Source: Pseudomonas gingeri (GTDB taxonomy: Bacteria; Pseudomonadota; Gammaproteobacteria; Pseudomonadales; Pseudomonadaceae). Taken from it: 64,000 nucleotides of DNA. The DNA lies in contig NZ_JACAPR010000006.1 in the NCBI RefSeq assembly GCF_013385635.1, positions 62,001-126,000 on the forward strand. The letters are read 5' to 3'. Every line of letters starts with the position of its first letter. Position 1 is the stretch's first letter. The notes under the pieces were generated by a model that saw nothing but the letters and a program-made list of their open reading frames with translations, was not told where the DNA came from and ran no database searches. Of the stretch, positions 1-12,514 are shown in pieces. The translations under genes and the position numbers were made by a program.

Positions 1-1263
1 CAACAGCTCTCCGGCACCTGCCAGGGTCAACTGTGCATGACCGTGCTCAAGGGCCGAACTGGCGAAGCGCAGGGCTTCCAGATGGCGCCGGCGGGCGCTG
101 AAGCTGCTTTCCGATGTCTGTTCATAACCCATGCAGGCCTTGAGGTGGTCGCGCAGCAACTCCAGGCCATCGCCACCGGCCTTGGCACTGAGGCTGATGG
201 TGACATGGCCATCCTCGCTAACTTCCAGGGCGATGCCCTCACCCGTCAGGTCGGCCTTGTTGCGGATCAGCGTCACTTTCGCCGGATCCGGCCGCTGTTC
301 GAGAAACTCCGGCCACAGGGCAAAAGGATCCACAGCCTCCGGCGCGGTGGCGTCCACCACCAGCAATACCCGATCGGCCTCGCCAATGGCCTTGAGGGCG
401 CGCTCCACACCGATCTTTTCCACATGGTCGTCGGTGTCGCGCAACCCGGCTGTGTCGACCACGTGCAGCGGCATGCCGTCGATGTGGATATGTTCGCGGA
501 GGATATCCCGGGTGGTTCCGGCGATCTCGGTGACAATGGCCGCTTCGCGACCTGCCAGGGCATTGAGCAGGCTCGATTTGCCGGCGTTTGGCCGGCCGGC
601 GATCACCACGGTCATGCCATCGCGCAACAATGCACCCTGCCCGGCTTCGCGCATCACTGTGGATAACTCGTCGCGCACGGCATCGAGCATCGCCAGTACA
701 TGGCCGTCGGCGAGGAAGTCGATTTCCTCCTCGGGAAAATCGATGGCTGCCTCCACGTAGATCCGCAGGCTGATCAACTGCTCGGTGAGGTTATGCACAC
801 GCTGGGAAAACGCGCCCTGCAATGAACGCAGGGCGTTGCGTGCAGCCTGGGCCGAGCTGGCTTCGATCAGATCGGCGATCGCCTCGGCCTGGGCCAGGTC
901 GAGCTTGTCATTGAGGAACGCCCGTTCGCTGAACTCACCAGGTCGAGCCAGCCGGCAGCCCAGTTGCAGACAACGCTGCAGCAGCATGTCGAGGACAACC
1001 GGACCGCCATGGCCCTGCAGCTCCAGGACATCCTCGCCGGTGAACGAGTTCGGTCCAGGGAAATACAGCGCGAGACCTTCATCGAGTACCTCGCCGGCAT
1101 CGCCGTGGAACGGACCATAGTGAGCAAAACGCGGTTTCAGTTCGCGACCGCTGATGGCCAGCGCCGCACTCTGCGCCAGAGGCCCGGAAATACGGACGAT
1201 GCCGACACCGCCACGGCCCTGGGCGGTGGCAACGGCGGCGATGGTTTCCCGAGGGACGTTCAT
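1..1263 (-). CDS. mnmE: tRNA-5-carboxymethylaminomethyl-uridine GTPase MnmE (3' end cut by window edge)
   Basis: GTPase that works with MnmG to modify U34 of certain tRNAs. The reading frame is open from an ATG at 1263 to the left edge, giving 421 codons; the family is about 455 residues, so roughly 35 C-terminal residues, including the expected C-x-G-K end, lie outside the window. The N-terminus [13 protein letters not shown] and the [12 protein letters not shown] stretch are typical of the THF-binding domain. The G domain shows GRPNAGKSS (about residues 222-230), DTAGLRDT and NKADL. A hairpin terminator separates it from yidC upstream, so it probably has its own promoter. One perfect DnaA box lies inside it (658-666). 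Confidence 0.96.
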   Translation of the reverse strand, partial: MNVPRETIAAVATAQGRGGVGIVRISGPLAQSAALAISGRELKPRFAHYGPFHGDAGEVLDEGLALYFPGPNSFTGEDVLELQGHGGPVVLDMLLQRCLQLGCRLARPGEFSERAFLNDKLDLAQAEAIADLIEASSAQAARNALRSLQGAFSQRVHNLTEQLISLRIYVEAAIDFPEEEIDFLADGHVLAMLDAVRDELSTVMREAGQGALLRDGMTVVIAGRPNAGKSSLLNALAGREAAIVTEIAGTTRDILREHIHIDGMPLHVVDTAGLRDTDDHVEKIGVERALKAIGEADRVLLVVDATAPEAVDPFALWPEFLEQRPDPAKVTLIRNKADLTGEGIALEVSEDGHVTISLSAKAGGDGLELLRDHLKACMGYEQTSESSFSARRRHLEALRFASSALEHGHAQLTLAGAGELL

Positions 1264-1297
1264 GGAGCGGGCCTCAAAGCAGAAAGTGACAGATAGC

Positions 1298-1322
1298 AAA
1301 ACGCCCCACTAGGGGGCGTTTT
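1298..1322 (-). terminator. Intrinsic terminator after yidC
   Basis: Perfect 10-bp inverted repeat AAAACGCCCC / GGGGCGTTTT with a 5-nt loop, lying between the yidC stop (1345) and the mnmE start (1263). Read on the minus strand it ends in a T run, so it should terminate the rpmH-rnpA-yidD-yidC transcript. A perfect DnaA box (1329-1337) sits immediately beside it. Confidence 0.8.
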
Positions 1323-1344
1323 GAGTGGTTATCCACAGAGTAAG

Positions 1345-3024
1345 TTACGCAGCGGCTTTTTTGGTAGCGGCTTCGATCTTACGGGTGATGTACCACTGCT
1401 GGGTGATCGACAGGCAGTTGTTTACAACCCAGTACAGCACCAGACCGGCAGGGAACCACAGGAAGAAGAAGGTGAAGATGATCGGCATCAGCTTCATCAC
1501 CTTGGCCTGCATCGGATCCGGCGGAGTCGGGTTCAGACGCTGCTGGATGAACATGGTCGCGCCCATGATGATCGGCAGGATGAAGAACGGATCCTTGATC
1601 GACAGGTCGGTAATCCACAGGATGAACGGCGCCTGGCGCATTTCCACGCTTTCCAGCAGAACCCAGTACAGCGAGAGGAAAACCGGCATCTGCACGAGGA
1701 TTGGCAAGCAACCACCCAGCGGATTGATCTTCTCTTTCTTGTACAGCTCCATCATGGCTTGCGACATTTTCTGCCGGTCGTCGCCATGTTGCTCTTTCAG
1801 CGCAGCCAGTCTCGGGGCAACGGCACGCATGCGGGCCATCGACTTGTAGCTGGCAGCCGACAAGGGGAAGAAAAGCCCTTTGATCAGCATGGTCAGGACG
1901 ATGATCGAGAAGCCCCAGTTGCCGAGCAGGCTGTGGATATGTTGCAGCAGCCAGAAGATCGGCTGGGCAATGAACCACAGGATGCCGTAGTCAACGGTCA
2001 GTTCCAGACCTGGGGACAACTCTTTCAGCACGGCCTGGCTCTTCGGACCGGCGTAGAGGATCGCGCTGGTTTCGACTTTCTGGCCTGGTGCAACGGTCAG
2101 CGAAGGACCGGTGTAGCCGATGATGTAGTTACCCTGGCTGTCCTTGCGGGTGGTCACGACATTGCTGTCGCCCTTGGCAGGGACCCACGCGGTCACGAAG
2201 TAGTGTTGCAGCCAGGCTACCCAACCACCTTGTACGGTTTCTTTCAGCGGGCCCTTGTCGATATCTTTCATCGACACTTTCTTGTACGGCTCGGAACTTG
2301 TCCACAGGGCGGCGCCCAGGTAGGTCGCGGTGCCGGTGGCGGTGCTGGAAGACGGGTCGCTGCTGGCGTCGCGTTTCAACTGGGCGAACATCGCACCCGA
2401 CCAGGGCTGGGCGCTTTCGTTGTCGATCAGATAGGAAACGGTCACGTCATACAGGCCGCGTTTCAGACTGAAACGCTTGATGTAGTTGACGCCGTTCTCG
2501 CTGAACTTCAAGTCGACGACCAGTTTGTCCTGACCGTCAGCCAGTTGATAACTCTTCTGTTCGGAAGAGTACAGAGGGCGACCGGCGGAGCTGGAGTCGG
2601 GACCGTTGGCGCCGATCAGGCCGCTTTGTGCCAGATAGGTACGCTCGCCGCCGTTATCGAACAGCTGGAACGGGATTTCCGGGTGATCCTGGCGACGTGG
2701 ATACAGCGGCAACTTCAGTTGCGCAACATCCCCACCTTTTGGATCGATAGCCAGGTCGAGCACATCCGTCTTGATATGGATGAGGTCTTTGCTGGCGGCA
2801 ACCGGTGCTTCAACGGGAGCACTGGTGTCATTGGCAGCTCGTGGAATGTCATCACTGGCGGCGGCATTGCTGCCGGTTGCGGTATCCGGCAAGCCAGAAA
2901 CGGTGGTGCTGGCAACATTCTGAGTCGGCAGGGCAGCCTGACCGTAGTCCTGGTTCCATTTCAGGACCCCGACATAGGTCACGATTGCCAGGGCGACGAT
3001 CAGGATCGTGCGTTTGATATCCAT
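1345..3024 (-). CDS. yidC: Membrane protein insertase YidC
   Basis: Inner-membrane insertase that acts with SecYEG or alone on membrane proteins. It is 559 residues, normal for gamma-proteobacteria. It has an N-terminal membrane anchor (MDIKRTILIVALAIVTYVGV), a large periplasmic beta-rich domain (about 30-340), then the conserved C-terminal five-helix core, with the NPLGGCLPILVQMPVFLSLY segment and a lysine-rich tail (RKIEAATKKAAA). It follows yidD by two bases in the conserved rpmH-rnpA-yidD-yidC order, and ends before a clear terminator. Confidence 0.98.
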   Translation of the reverse strand: MDIKRTILIVALAIVTYVGVLKWNQDYGQAALPTQNVASTTVSGLPDTATGSNAAASDDIPRAANDTSAPVEAPVAASKDLIHIKTDVLDLAIDPKGGDVAQLKLPLYPRRQDHPEIPFQLFDNGGERTYLAQSGLIGANGPDSSSAGRPLYSSEQKSYQLADGQDKLVVDLKFSENGVNYIKRFSLKRGLYDVTVSYLIDNESAQPWSGAMFAQLKRDASSDPSSSTATGTATYLGAALWTSSEPYKKVSMKDIDKGPLKETVQGGWVAWLQHYFVTAWVPAKGDSNVVTTRKDSQGNYIIGYTGPSLTVAPGQKVETSAILYAGPKSQAVLKELSPGLELTVDYGILWFIAQPIFWLLQHIHSLLGNWGFSIIVLTMLIKGLFFPLSAASYKSMARMRAVAPRLAALKEQHGDDRQKMSQAMMELYKKEKINPLGGCLPILVQMPVFLSLYWVLLESVEMRQAPFILWITDLSIKDPFFILPIIMGATMFIQQRLNPTPPDPMQAKVMKLMPIIFTFFFLWFPAGLVLYWVVNNCLSITQQWYITRKIEAATKKAAA

Positions 3025-3026
3025 GA

Positions 3027-3272
3027 TTACTCGGCCATCGAAGAAGAACGGGAGGTAGGGATAGGTGGAACCGGGTCATAACCACCGGCATTCCACGGAT
3101 GACAGCGACCTAAACGACGAAAGGTCAGCCAGCCACCGCGCAGGAGTCCATGAGTTTCGATGGCTTCGTACGCGTAGCAGGAACAACTGGGGTAGAAACG
3201 ACAGTGGCTGGCCATCAGGGGACTGATGGCGTAGCGGTAAAACTGGATCGGAACGAGCGCCAGTTTACGCAT
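3027..3272 (-). CDS. yidD: Membrane protein insertion efficiency factor YidD
   Basis: Small (81-residue) membrane-associated factor that helps YidC-dependent insertion. The family signature is clear: [20 protein letters not shown] with the conserved Cys pair, and [23 protein letters not shown]. The start codon lies inside the end of rnpA (8-bp overlap), as is usual for this operon, suggesting translational coupling. The serine-rich tail (TSRSSSMAE) is variable in the family. Confidence 0.95.
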   Translation of the reverse strand: MRKLALVPIQFYRYAISPLMASHCRFYPSCSCYAYEAIETHGLLRGGWLTFRRLGRCHPWNAGGYDPVPPIPTSRSSSMAE

Positions 3273-3669
3273 CTGGACTGTCTACCCCTGCAGGTTCGGT
3301 TTTGACGGTGGCTGCCGGCGCATTACGGGCCAGGCGCTTCCACAGTTTGCCGAAATGCTGAATCAATTCGGGGTTTTCTACGTCCCCCAAACCTTTGCGC
3401 GCGACGATAACAATGTCCCAGCCGACCAGTGAATCCTGGTGCAGACGGAACGATTCGCGCATCAGACGTTTGAGGCGATTGCGCTCAACGGAGAGCTTCA
3501 CGCTCTTTTTACCGATAACCAGCCCCAGACGGGGATGATCGAGGTCGTTGTTGCGCGCAAGGAGCAGGAGATTTTTCCCCGGAACCTTGCCGGTAGGGGA
3601 GTCAAAGACTGCCTTGAAATGTCGTGGCGTAAGCAGACGCTTTTCCCGACTGAAGTCCTGACTCACCAC
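3265..3669 (-). CDS. rnpA: Ribonuclease P protein component
   Basis: Protein subunit of RNase P, which matures the 5' ends of tRNAs. The start is taken as GTG at 3669 ([10 protein letters not shown]), giving 134 residues as in other pseudomonads; the longer frame back to an ATG at 3762 would run into rpmH and is not needed. The RNR signature is visible in [16 protein letters not shown], after the [10 protein letters not shown] strand. It starts 13 bp after the rpmH stop and shares its promoter. Confidence 0.95.
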   Translation of the reverse strand: MVSQDFSREKRLLTPRHFKAVFDSPTGKVPGKNLLLLARNNDLDHPRLGLVIGKKSVKLSVERNRLKRLMRESFRLHQDSLVGWDIVIVARKGLGDVENPELIQHFGKLWKRLARNAPAATVKTEPAGVDSPDA

Positions 3670-3682
3670 CAGTGCCGGATTA

Positions 3683-3817
3683 TCAAACTGCCAGACGAGC
3701 GCGGCCTTTGGCGCGACGACGCGACAGGACGGCACGGCCGTTCTTGGTTGCCATGCGAGCACGGAAACCGTGGGTGCGGGCGCGTTTGATAGTGCTGGGT
3801 TGGAAAGTACGTTTCAT
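3683..3817 (-). CDS. rpmH: 50S ribosomal protein L34
   Basis: A 44-residue basic protein beginning [20 protein letters not shown] and ending [10 protein letters not shown], the standard bacterial L34. First gene of the rpmH-rnpA-yidD-yidC operon, read away from oriC. The promoter at 3878-3906 lies about 60 bp upstream of the start. Confidence 0.97.
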   Translation of the reverse strand: MKRTFQPSTIKRARTHGFRARMATKNGRAVLSRRRAKGRARLAV

Positions 3818-3877
3818 GGCGTTGCTACCTGGTTCGTCACAACGGGCCGGAATGGCCCCCGTTTTAAGAGACCGGGG

Positions 3878-3906
3878 ATTCTAGAGAAAGCAAGCCTCTA
3901 GGTCAA
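3878..3906 (-). promoter_or_regulatory. Sigma-70 promoter of rpmH-rnpA-yidD-yidC
   Basis: On the minus strand a -35 TTGACC (3901-3906) and a -10 TAGAAT (3878-3883) are separated by exactly 17 bp. This is close to consensus and sits in the right place for the ribosomal protein operon. It is at the rpmH edge of the origin region. Confidence 0.75.
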
Positions 3907-4383
3907 TTTCCAACCAGCTTTTACTTCTTATAGGTATTCGCCGTCCCCGTGCTTGATCAGCTCGTGACCTAGATATAGAAATAAAGAAGGGAATTATTTA
4001 AAGCTTTTCTGTAAAGCTTATAAAAGCTTAGGACGCCATCCTCTGTGGATAAGTACCTTAAGGCCTTTAATCACCTACTGTACAGAGAATGACAACACGG
4101 TGGGGAAACGGTGTCCTGCCTGTGCTGCGCTATCGGATAAGCTGTGTGTGGAATGGCCTGTTATCCACAGGCGGGTTACCCACAGACTTTCGACCCCACT
4201 TGTGCAACGGCCTCAAGGGCGGTTATCCACAGAGCTTATGCACATACCATTTGTCGCTTTGTTCACAGATAAGATGTTGATTCATTGGGTTCTCCCTTCA
4301 ATCGACGTGTGGATAAGTGCTCTGCCTGCCGGTACAATGGCCGCTTGTTTTTGCCTCACCGGCTTTCAACTTAGGGGATATCC
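3907..4383. other. oriC: Chromosomal replication origin oriC (rpmH-dnaA intergenic)
   Basis: No gene. Four perfect DnaA boxes (TTATCCACA or its complement) lie at 4044-4052, 4161-4169, 4223-4231 and 4308-4316. One-mismatch boxes are at 4176-4184 and 4236-4244, and a two-mismatch candidate is at 4259-4267. An AT-rich stretch at about 3970-4030 contains three AAAGCTT copies (4000-4006, 4013-4019, 4023-4029) and is the likely unwinding element. The position between rpmH and dnaA is that of the experimentally known Pseudomonas origins. Confidence 0.93.
4308..4338 (+). promoter_or_regulatory. Likely dnaA promoter overlapped by a DnaA box
   Basis: A good -10 TACAAT lies at 4333-4338, and 17 bp upstream the -35 position falls inside the perfect DnaA box 4308-4316. 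DnaA bound there would block RNA polymerase, the classic autoregulatory arrangement. The -35 itself is poor, so the exact promoter is an inference. Confidence 0.5.
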
Positions 4384-5895
4384 GTGTCAGTGGAACTTTG
4401 GCAGCAGTGCGTGGAGCTTCTGCGTGATGAGCTGCCTGCCCAGCAATTCAACACCTGGATCCGTCCACTACAGGTCGAAGCCGAAGGCGACGAGTTGCGT
4501 GTCTATGCACCGAACCGTTTTGTGCTCGACTGGGTGAATGAAAAGTACCTGGGACGTTTGCTCGAACTGTTGAACGAGCACGGTAATGGCCTGGCGCCTG
4601 CCCTTTCCTTATTAATAGGCAGCAAGCGCAGTTCCGCTCCGCGTGCTGCACCGAATGCGCCGCTGGCTGCTGCTGCCTCCCAGGCGATGGCGGCCAGTGC
4701 TGCTCCGGCACCGGCGCCCACACCGGCACAACAAGCCCCGACGCAGAAGCAGGTGGTCGAGGTCAGCGAAGAGCCGTCCCGTGACAGTTTCGACCCCATG
4801 GCCGGCGCCAGCTCGCAGCAGGCCCCCGTGCGTTCGGAACAACGTACCGTCCAGGTCGAGGGCGCGCTCAAGCACACCAGCTACCTGAACCGCACCTTCA
4901 CTTTCGAGAATTTCGTCGAGGGCAAGTCCAACCAGCTGGCACGTGCCGCGGCCTGGCAGGTGGCGGACAACCCCAAGCACGGCTACAACCCGCTGTTCCT
5001 GTATGGCGGTGTCGGCCTGGGTAAGACCCACTTGATGCATGCCGTGGGTAACCATCTATTAAAGAAGAACCCGAACGCCAAGGTGGTCTACCTGCATTCG
5101 GAGCGCTTCGTCGCGGATATGGTCAAGGCGTTGCAGCTCAACGCCATCAATGAATTCAAGCGTTTCTACCGTTCGGTGGACGCCCTGCTGATCGACGACA
5201 TTCAATTCTTCGCTCGCAAGGAACGTTCCCAGGAAGAGTTTTTCCACACCTTCAACGCCCTGCTCGAAGGCGGTCAGCAGGTGATTCTCACCAGCGACCG
5301 TTATCCGAAGGAAATCGAGGGTCTGGAAGAACGCCTCAAGTCGCGCTTCGGCTGGGGCCTGACCGTTGCGGTCGAGCCGCCGGAACTGGAAACCCGGGTC
5401 GCGATCCTGATGAAGAAGGCCGACCAGGCCAAGGTCGAACTGCCTCACGACGCGGCGTTCTTCATCGCCCAGCGTATCCGTTCCAACGTTCGTGAACTCG
5501 AGGGTGCGCTGAAACGGGTGATAGCCCACTCGCACTTCATGGGGCGCGACATCACCATCGAGCTGATTCGGGAGTCGCTGAAGGATCTGCTGGCCCTGCA
5601 AGACAAGCTGGTGTCTGTGGATAACATCCAGCGCACCGTGGCCGAGTACTACAAGATCAAGATTTCCGACCTGCTGTCCAAGCGCCGCTCGCGCTCGGTG
5701 GCACGTCCGCGTCAGGTCGCGATGGCCCTGTCCAAGGAACTGACCAACCACAGCCTGCCTGAAATTGGTGATGTCTTTGGCGGACGCGACCATACTACGG
5801 TCTTGCATGCATGCCGCAAGATCAACGAACTTAAGGAATCCGACGCGGACATCCGCGAGGACTACAAGAACCTGCTGCGTACACTGACCACTTGA
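4384..5895 (+). CDS. dnaA: Chromosomal replication initiator protein DnaA
   Basis: Binds DnaA boxes in oriC and melts the origin. It is 503 residues from a GTG start (M-S-V-E-L-W-Q-Q-C). Domain I covers about residues 1-80. The Ala/Pro/Gln-rich linker (domain II) covers about 85-165. The AAA+ domain has Walker [10 protein letters not shown] (about 207-215) and Walker [10 protein letters not shown] (about 267-275). The C-terminal DNA-binding signature [15 protein letters not shown] is at about 466-480. A perfect DnaA box lies inside the gene at 5616-5624. It leads the dnaA-dnaN-recF-gyrB cluster. Confidence 0.99.
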   Translation: MSVELWQQCVELLRDELPAQQFNTWIRPLQVEAEGDELRVYAPNRFVLDWVNEKYLGRLLELLNEHGNGLAPALSLLIGSKRSSAPRAAPNAPLAAAASQAMAASAAPAPAPTPAQQAPTQKQVVEVSEEPSRDSFDPMAGASSQQAPVRSEQRTVQVEGALKHTSYLNRTFTFENFVEGKSNQLARAAAWQVADNPKHGYNPLFLYGGVGLGKTHLMHAVGNHLLKKNPNAKVVYLHSERFVADMVKALQLNAINEFKRFYRSVDALLIDDIQFFARKERSQEEFFHTFNALLEGGQQVILTSDRYPKEIEGLEERLKSRFGWGLTVAVEPPELETRVAILMKKADQAKVELPHDAAFFIAQRIRSNVRELEGALKRVIAHSHFMGRDITIELIRESLKDLLALQDKLVSVDNIQRTVAEYYKIKISDLLSKRRSRSVARPRQVAMALSKELTNHSLPEIGDVFGGRDHTTVLHACRKINELKESDADIREDYKNLLRTLTT

Positions 5896-5933
5896 GAACT
5901 GCAGCGCAGCTTACTAAGGCAAGGGACTAGACC

Positions 5934-7037
5934 ATGCATTTCACCATTCAACGCGAAGCCCTGTTGAAACCCCTGCAACTGGTCGCAGGCGTCGTCGAGC
6001 GCCGCCAGACCTTGCCGGTGCTCTCCAATGTTCTGCTGGTTGTCGAAGGCCAGCAACTGTCGCTGACCGGCACTGACCTGGAAGTCGAGCTGGTCGGTCG
6101 CGTCCAGCTCGAAGAGCCCGCCGAGCCGGGGGAAATCACCGTGCCGGCGCGCAAGCTGATGGACATCTGCAAAAGCTTGCCGAACGATGCCCTGATCGAC
6201 ATCAAGGTCGACGAGCAGAAGCTGGTGGTGAAAGCCGGTCGTAGCCGTTTCACCTTGTCGACCCTGCCGGCCAACGACTTCCCGACCGTGGAAGAAGGCC
6301 CTGGTTCGCTGACCTGCAGCCTGGATCAAAGCAAGTTGCGCCGCCTGATCGAGCGCACCAGCTTTGCCATGGCCCAGCAGGACGTGCGCTATTACCTCAA
6401 CGGTATGTTGCTCGAAGTCTCTGCCGGGGTGATCCGTGCCGTCGCTACCGACGGCCATCGCCTGGCGATGTGCTCGATGCAAGCCGATATCGGTCAGCCT
6501 GACCGTCACCAGGTGATTGTGCCACGCAAAGGTATTCTCGAACTGGCTCGCCTGCTGACCGAACCGGAAGGCAATGTCAGCATCGTGCTGGGTCAACACC
6601 ATATCCGTGCCACCACGGGTGAATTCACCTTTACCTCGAAGCTGGTCGACGGCAAGTTCCCGGACTACGAGCGCGTCCTGCCCAAAGGTGGCGACAAGCT
6701 GGTACTGGGCGACCGCCAGGCACTGCGTGAAGCTTTCAGCCGTACCGCGATCCTGTCCAACGAGAAGTACCGTGGTATTCGTCTGCAACTGGCCAACGGT
6801 CAGTTGAAGATCCAGGCCAACAACCCGGAGCAGGAAGAAGCCGAGGAAGAAGTGGGCGTCGACTACAACGGCGGCTCCCTGGAAATCGGCTTCAACGTCA
6901 GCTACCTGCTGGACGTGCTGGGCGTGATGACCACCGAGCAGGTTCGCCTGATCCTGTCCGACTCCAACAGCAGTGCGCTGGTCCAGGAGTCGGATAACGA
7001 TGACTCGGCCTACGTCGTCATGCCGATGCGTCTGTAA
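5934..7037 (+). CDS. dnaN: DNA polymerase III beta subunit (sliding clamp)
   Basis: Ring-shaped processivity clamp for the replicative polymerase, also a docking platform for repair factors. It is 367 residues, the normal length, beginning MHFTIQREALLKPLQLVAGVVERRQTLPVLSN and ending with the usual YVVMPMRL tail. The three repeated clamp domains are full length. It begins 38 bp after dnaA, with no separate terminator, so co-transcription is likely. Confidence 0.99.
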   Translation: MHFTIQREALLKPLQLVAGVVERRQTLPVLSNVLLVVEGQQLSLTGTDLEVELVGRVQLEEPAEPGEITVPARKLMDICKSLPNDALIDIKVDEQKLVVKAGRSRFTLSTLPANDFPTVEEGPGSLTCSLDQSKLRRLIERTSFAMAQQDVRYYLNGMLLEVSAGVIRAVATDGHRLAMCSMQADIGQPDRHQVIVPRKGILELARLLTEPEGNVSIVLGQHHIRATTGEFTFTSKLVDGKFPDYERVLPKGGDKLVLGDRQALREAFSRTAILSNEKYRGIRLQLANGQLKIQANNPEQEEAEEEVGVDYNGGSLEIGFNVSYLLDVLGVMTTEQVRLILSDSNSSALVQESDNDDSAYVVMPMRL

Positions 7038-7072
7038 CGGTGCCTCGCCTCTTCATGCCCAGCACACGTTAG

Positions 7073-10598
<3,526 letters not shown>

Positions 10599-10651
10599 CG
10601 AGTTGCAGGTTCACAGAGTAGTTGTGCATTTACACACGTATAAATGGTTCG

Positions 10652-10671
10652 GCCAACCCCCTCGGGTTGGC
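10652..10671 (+). other. Hairpin between gyrB and its terminator
   Basis: GCCAACCC / GGGTTGGC inverted repeat with a 4-nt loop and no T tract. It lies 19 bp before the true terminator. It may protect the 3' end of the gyrB transcript or help terminate; this is inference from position only. Confidence 0.5.
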
Positions 10672-10689
10672 TGACCATACCCAAAGGAG

Positions 10690-10713
10690 GCCCGCTGTCA
10701 GCGGGCTTTTTTT
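10690..10713 (+). terminator. Intrinsic terminator of the dnaA-gyrB cluster
   Basis: GCCCGC / GCGGGC stem, 5-nt loop TGTCA, followed by seven T residues. It ends the conserved replication cluster. Everything between here and 16052 is accessory. Confidence 0.88.
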
Positions 10714-10756
10714 GGGTGCGGTAAAAGTGGGTAGAACGAGAGAAATATCAGGTGTC

Positions 10757-10783
10757 AACTTAAGTTTGACCAAAAAACTTGAC
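10757..10783 (+). promoter_or_regulatory. Possible operator/promoter of the immA-like gene
   Basis: A perfect 10-bp palindrome AACTTAAGTT (10757-10766) is followed by two TTGAC copies (10766-10770 and 10779-10783), 58-84 bp upstream of the immA-like start. Such metallopeptidases are often controlled by a small HTH repressor, but no repressor gene is present here. The call is weak and rests on symmetry alone. Confidence 0.3.
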
Positions 10784-10840
10784 TTGTGCAGAATCGCAAC
10801 TCATTTTTAGCGTGCCAACCCATTGATACGAGGAGGCCGA

Positions 10841-11245
10841 ATGGAGTACCGCACTGCAAACGACGTCCTTCAAGCGCATTGGGATGGACGTCTCCCCGTG
10901 AATCCTCAGGCAATTGCCGTAGCCATGGGGATCGAGGTGAAATCTCTCACACCCTTCCAACCGGAAACATGGAAGGAAAATGAGAGCGGCCACTATTCCT
11001 ATCGTGAAGGAAAGCCTCTGATCACCTACAACTTCACGGACGCCCCTGTTCGACAGCGTTTTACTATCGCTCATGAAATTGGCCACCACGTGCACGGAGA
11101 TCTTGATGCCCCACGAGACACCTCCGAACAGTTCAGTGCAAAGGCTCGCGATCCAAAAGAGATTGCCGCAAATAGGTTTGCCGCTGCTTTGCTGATGCCG
11201 GCGGCGCTGGTTAAGCACCTTGTGCTTGAGCAAAGAGATCACTGA
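10841..11245 (+). CDS. ImmA/IrrE-family metallopeptidase, C-terminus lost by frameshift
   Basis: Zinc metallopeptidase of the family that cleaves Xre-type repressors (ImmA) or acts in stress control (IrrE); also found in toxin-antitoxin and defence loci. The zinc motif HEIGH is at residues 78-82 and the third ligand region KEIAANRFAAALLMP at about 106-120. The start ATG is chosen because AGGAGG lies 5 nt upstream. The frame stops after 134 residues at LEQRDH, but one base out of frame the expected tail continues (11238-11324). This looks like a single-base insertion, or less likely a programmed shift or sequencing error. The partner HTH gene usual for the family is absent. Confidence 0.8.
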   Translation: MEYRTANDVLQAHWDGRLPVNPQAIAVAMGIEVKSLTPFQPETWKENESGHYSYREGKPLITYNFTDAPVRQRFTIAHEIGHHVHGDLDAPRDTSEQFSAKARDPKEIAANRFAAALLMPAALVKHLVLEQRDH

Positions 11246-11324
11246 TCTGTCCCGCTTGGCTAGAACCTTCGGTGTCTCGACAGCCGCCATGGAGTTCAGA
11301 CTGAAGGCGATTGGGCTTTTATGA
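11238..11324 (+). pseudogene. Out-of-frame C-terminal tail of the immA-like gene
   Basis: Shifted frame reading ITDLSRLARTFGVSTAAMEF followed by RLKAIGLL and a stop. This is the usual C-terminal segment of ImmA/IrrE proteins (family: ..xLa..F.VS..Am..RL..LGl). It joins the main frame if one base is removed at about 11235-11238. The stop overlaps the next ATG (11321). Confidence 0.65.
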
Positions 11325-11416
11325 CCGATACCAGCGACGACTTATCTCTTGGCGAGGTCGACAATCCAGAATTGATCAGTGATTACCTAAAGAAAGAAGC
11401 CTGGAGGATGCGATGA
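11321..11416 (+). CDS. Small acidic ORF coupled to the immA-like gene
   Basis: 31 residues, MTDTSDDLSLGEVDNPELIS... , overlapping the stop of the peptidase tail by ATGA. Its own TGA overlaps another ATG at 11413, whose frame is broken after six codons at 11431 but stays open for some distance afterwards. The ATGA chain suggests the remains of an operon. Function unknown; may not be expressed. Confidence 0.35.
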   Translation: MTDTSDDLSLGEVDNPELISDYLKKEAWRMR

Positions 11417-11491
11417 AAGGACCGCAGCACTGATTCGAAGTCTATCCTCCCGCAAAGCTTCCCATTGCTTATGTTGGCGCTAGCCCTACAC

Positions 11492-12379
11492 TCATTCGGC
11501 CAGCAGTAGCTCTTGCTCCTTCGCACACAACTCCAACAGAAAATCCCACACCACCCTCAGCCGCACCGACTTGTGCAGCTCCCTGCGGGTGCTCATCCAG
11601 TAACTGCGCTGGATCGTCTCCTGGGGCAGTATGCGCATCAGTTGCGGATCGTCCTTTGCCATGTAGTTGGGCAGCACCGCGATGCCCAGGCCGGCCCGTG
11701 CGGCGATCTGCTGGGCGATCACGCTGGTGCTGCGGAAGGTCACGTTCGGCGAGCGGCAGAAGTCGTCGAGAAACAGCAACTCCTGGCTGAACAGCAGGTC
11801 GTCGACATAACCGATCCACTGGTGTTGCGAAAGATCGTCGCGGCTTGTCAGCCGTGGTGCCCGGGCCAGGTAGGCCGGGCTGGCATAGAGGGCCAGGCGG
11901 TAGTCGGTGAGTTTGCGGGTGATCAGCATATCGGCGTGGGGCCGGTCGAGGTGGATACTGATCTCGGCCTCGCGGTTGAGAATGCTGACGAAGCGTGGCA
12001 CCGCCACCAGTTCGACTTCCAGCCCGGGGTAGCGCTCGAACAGGCCACCCATGCGCGACGTGAGAAACATGATGCCGATGCCTTCGGTCACACCCAGGCG
12101 AATCTTGCCCAGGGGCGCGATGGCCTGGGTGATTTCCTCCTGGGCCAGCAGCGCGACGTTCTCCATGGCTTCGGCGTGCTTGAGCAAGGCCTGGCCCGAG
12201 GGCGTCAGTTCATAACCCTGGGCATGCTGGACGAACAGCGCGGTGCCCAGGCTCTGTTCGATGGTTTCGATATGCCGTGCGACCGTGCTGTGGGTGGTAT
12301 TCAGCCGCTTGGCTGCTGTCAGCAAACGTCCGCTACGCTGTAGTTCGAGGAAAAATCGCAGATCGTTCCAGTCAAACAT
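11492..12379 (-). CDS. LysR-family transcriptional regulator
   Basis: 295 residues: N-terminal winged HTH (FDWNDLRFFLELQRSGRLLTAAKRLNTTHSTVARHI, written here in two parts: FDWNDLRFFLELQRSG and RLLTAAKRLNTTHSTV) and a substrate-binding-like effector domain from about 90. It is divergent from the GMC oxidoreductase gene, with a 135-bp shared intergenic region, so it most likely controls that gene. The inducer cannot be read from sequence. It ends close to the decayed tail of the immA-like locus. Confidence 0.9.
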   Translation of the reverse strand: MFDWNDLRFFLELQRSGRLLTAAKRLNTTHSTVARHIETIEQSLGTALFVQHAQGYELTPSGQALLKHAEAMENVALLAQEEITQAIAPLGKIRLGVTEGIGIMFLTSRMGGLFERYPGLEVELVAVPRFVSILNREAEISIHLDRPHADMLITRKLTDYRLALYASPAYLARAPRLTSRDDLSQHQWIGYVDDLLFSQELLFLDDFCRSPNVTFRSTSVIAQQIAARAGLGIAVLPNYMAKDDPQLMRILPQETIQRSYWMSTRRELHKSVRLRVVWDFLLELCAKEQELLLAE

Positions 12380-12514
12380 AGGGCTCCTTGTGAATCGTCG
12401 GGTTCACCTGCCTTGCTTGAAAACGCACAGCACTTGCGCAAAAACGAACGTTTTCATCTCGAAATTAATCAATAACATGAGCTGATACAAGAACAATAAA
12501 CGGCGAGGTTGCTG

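Noticed and set aside
1321..3081. 586-residue open frame on the plus strand opposite yidC (and similar ones opposite glyS, gyrB, trpB and prlC)
   Set aside because: Antisense shadow of a highly conserved gene in GC-rich DNA; low-complexity composition, no ribosome site and no family likeness.
3670..3762. Longer rnpA start at ATG 3762
   Set aside because: It would overlap rpmH in another frame, and the protein matches the family only from the GTG at 3669.
11434..11520. Open frame FEVYPPAKLPIAYVGASP continuing towards the LysR gene
   Set aside because: No start codon after the stop at 11431 and no recognised family; mentioned only as a possible remnant.
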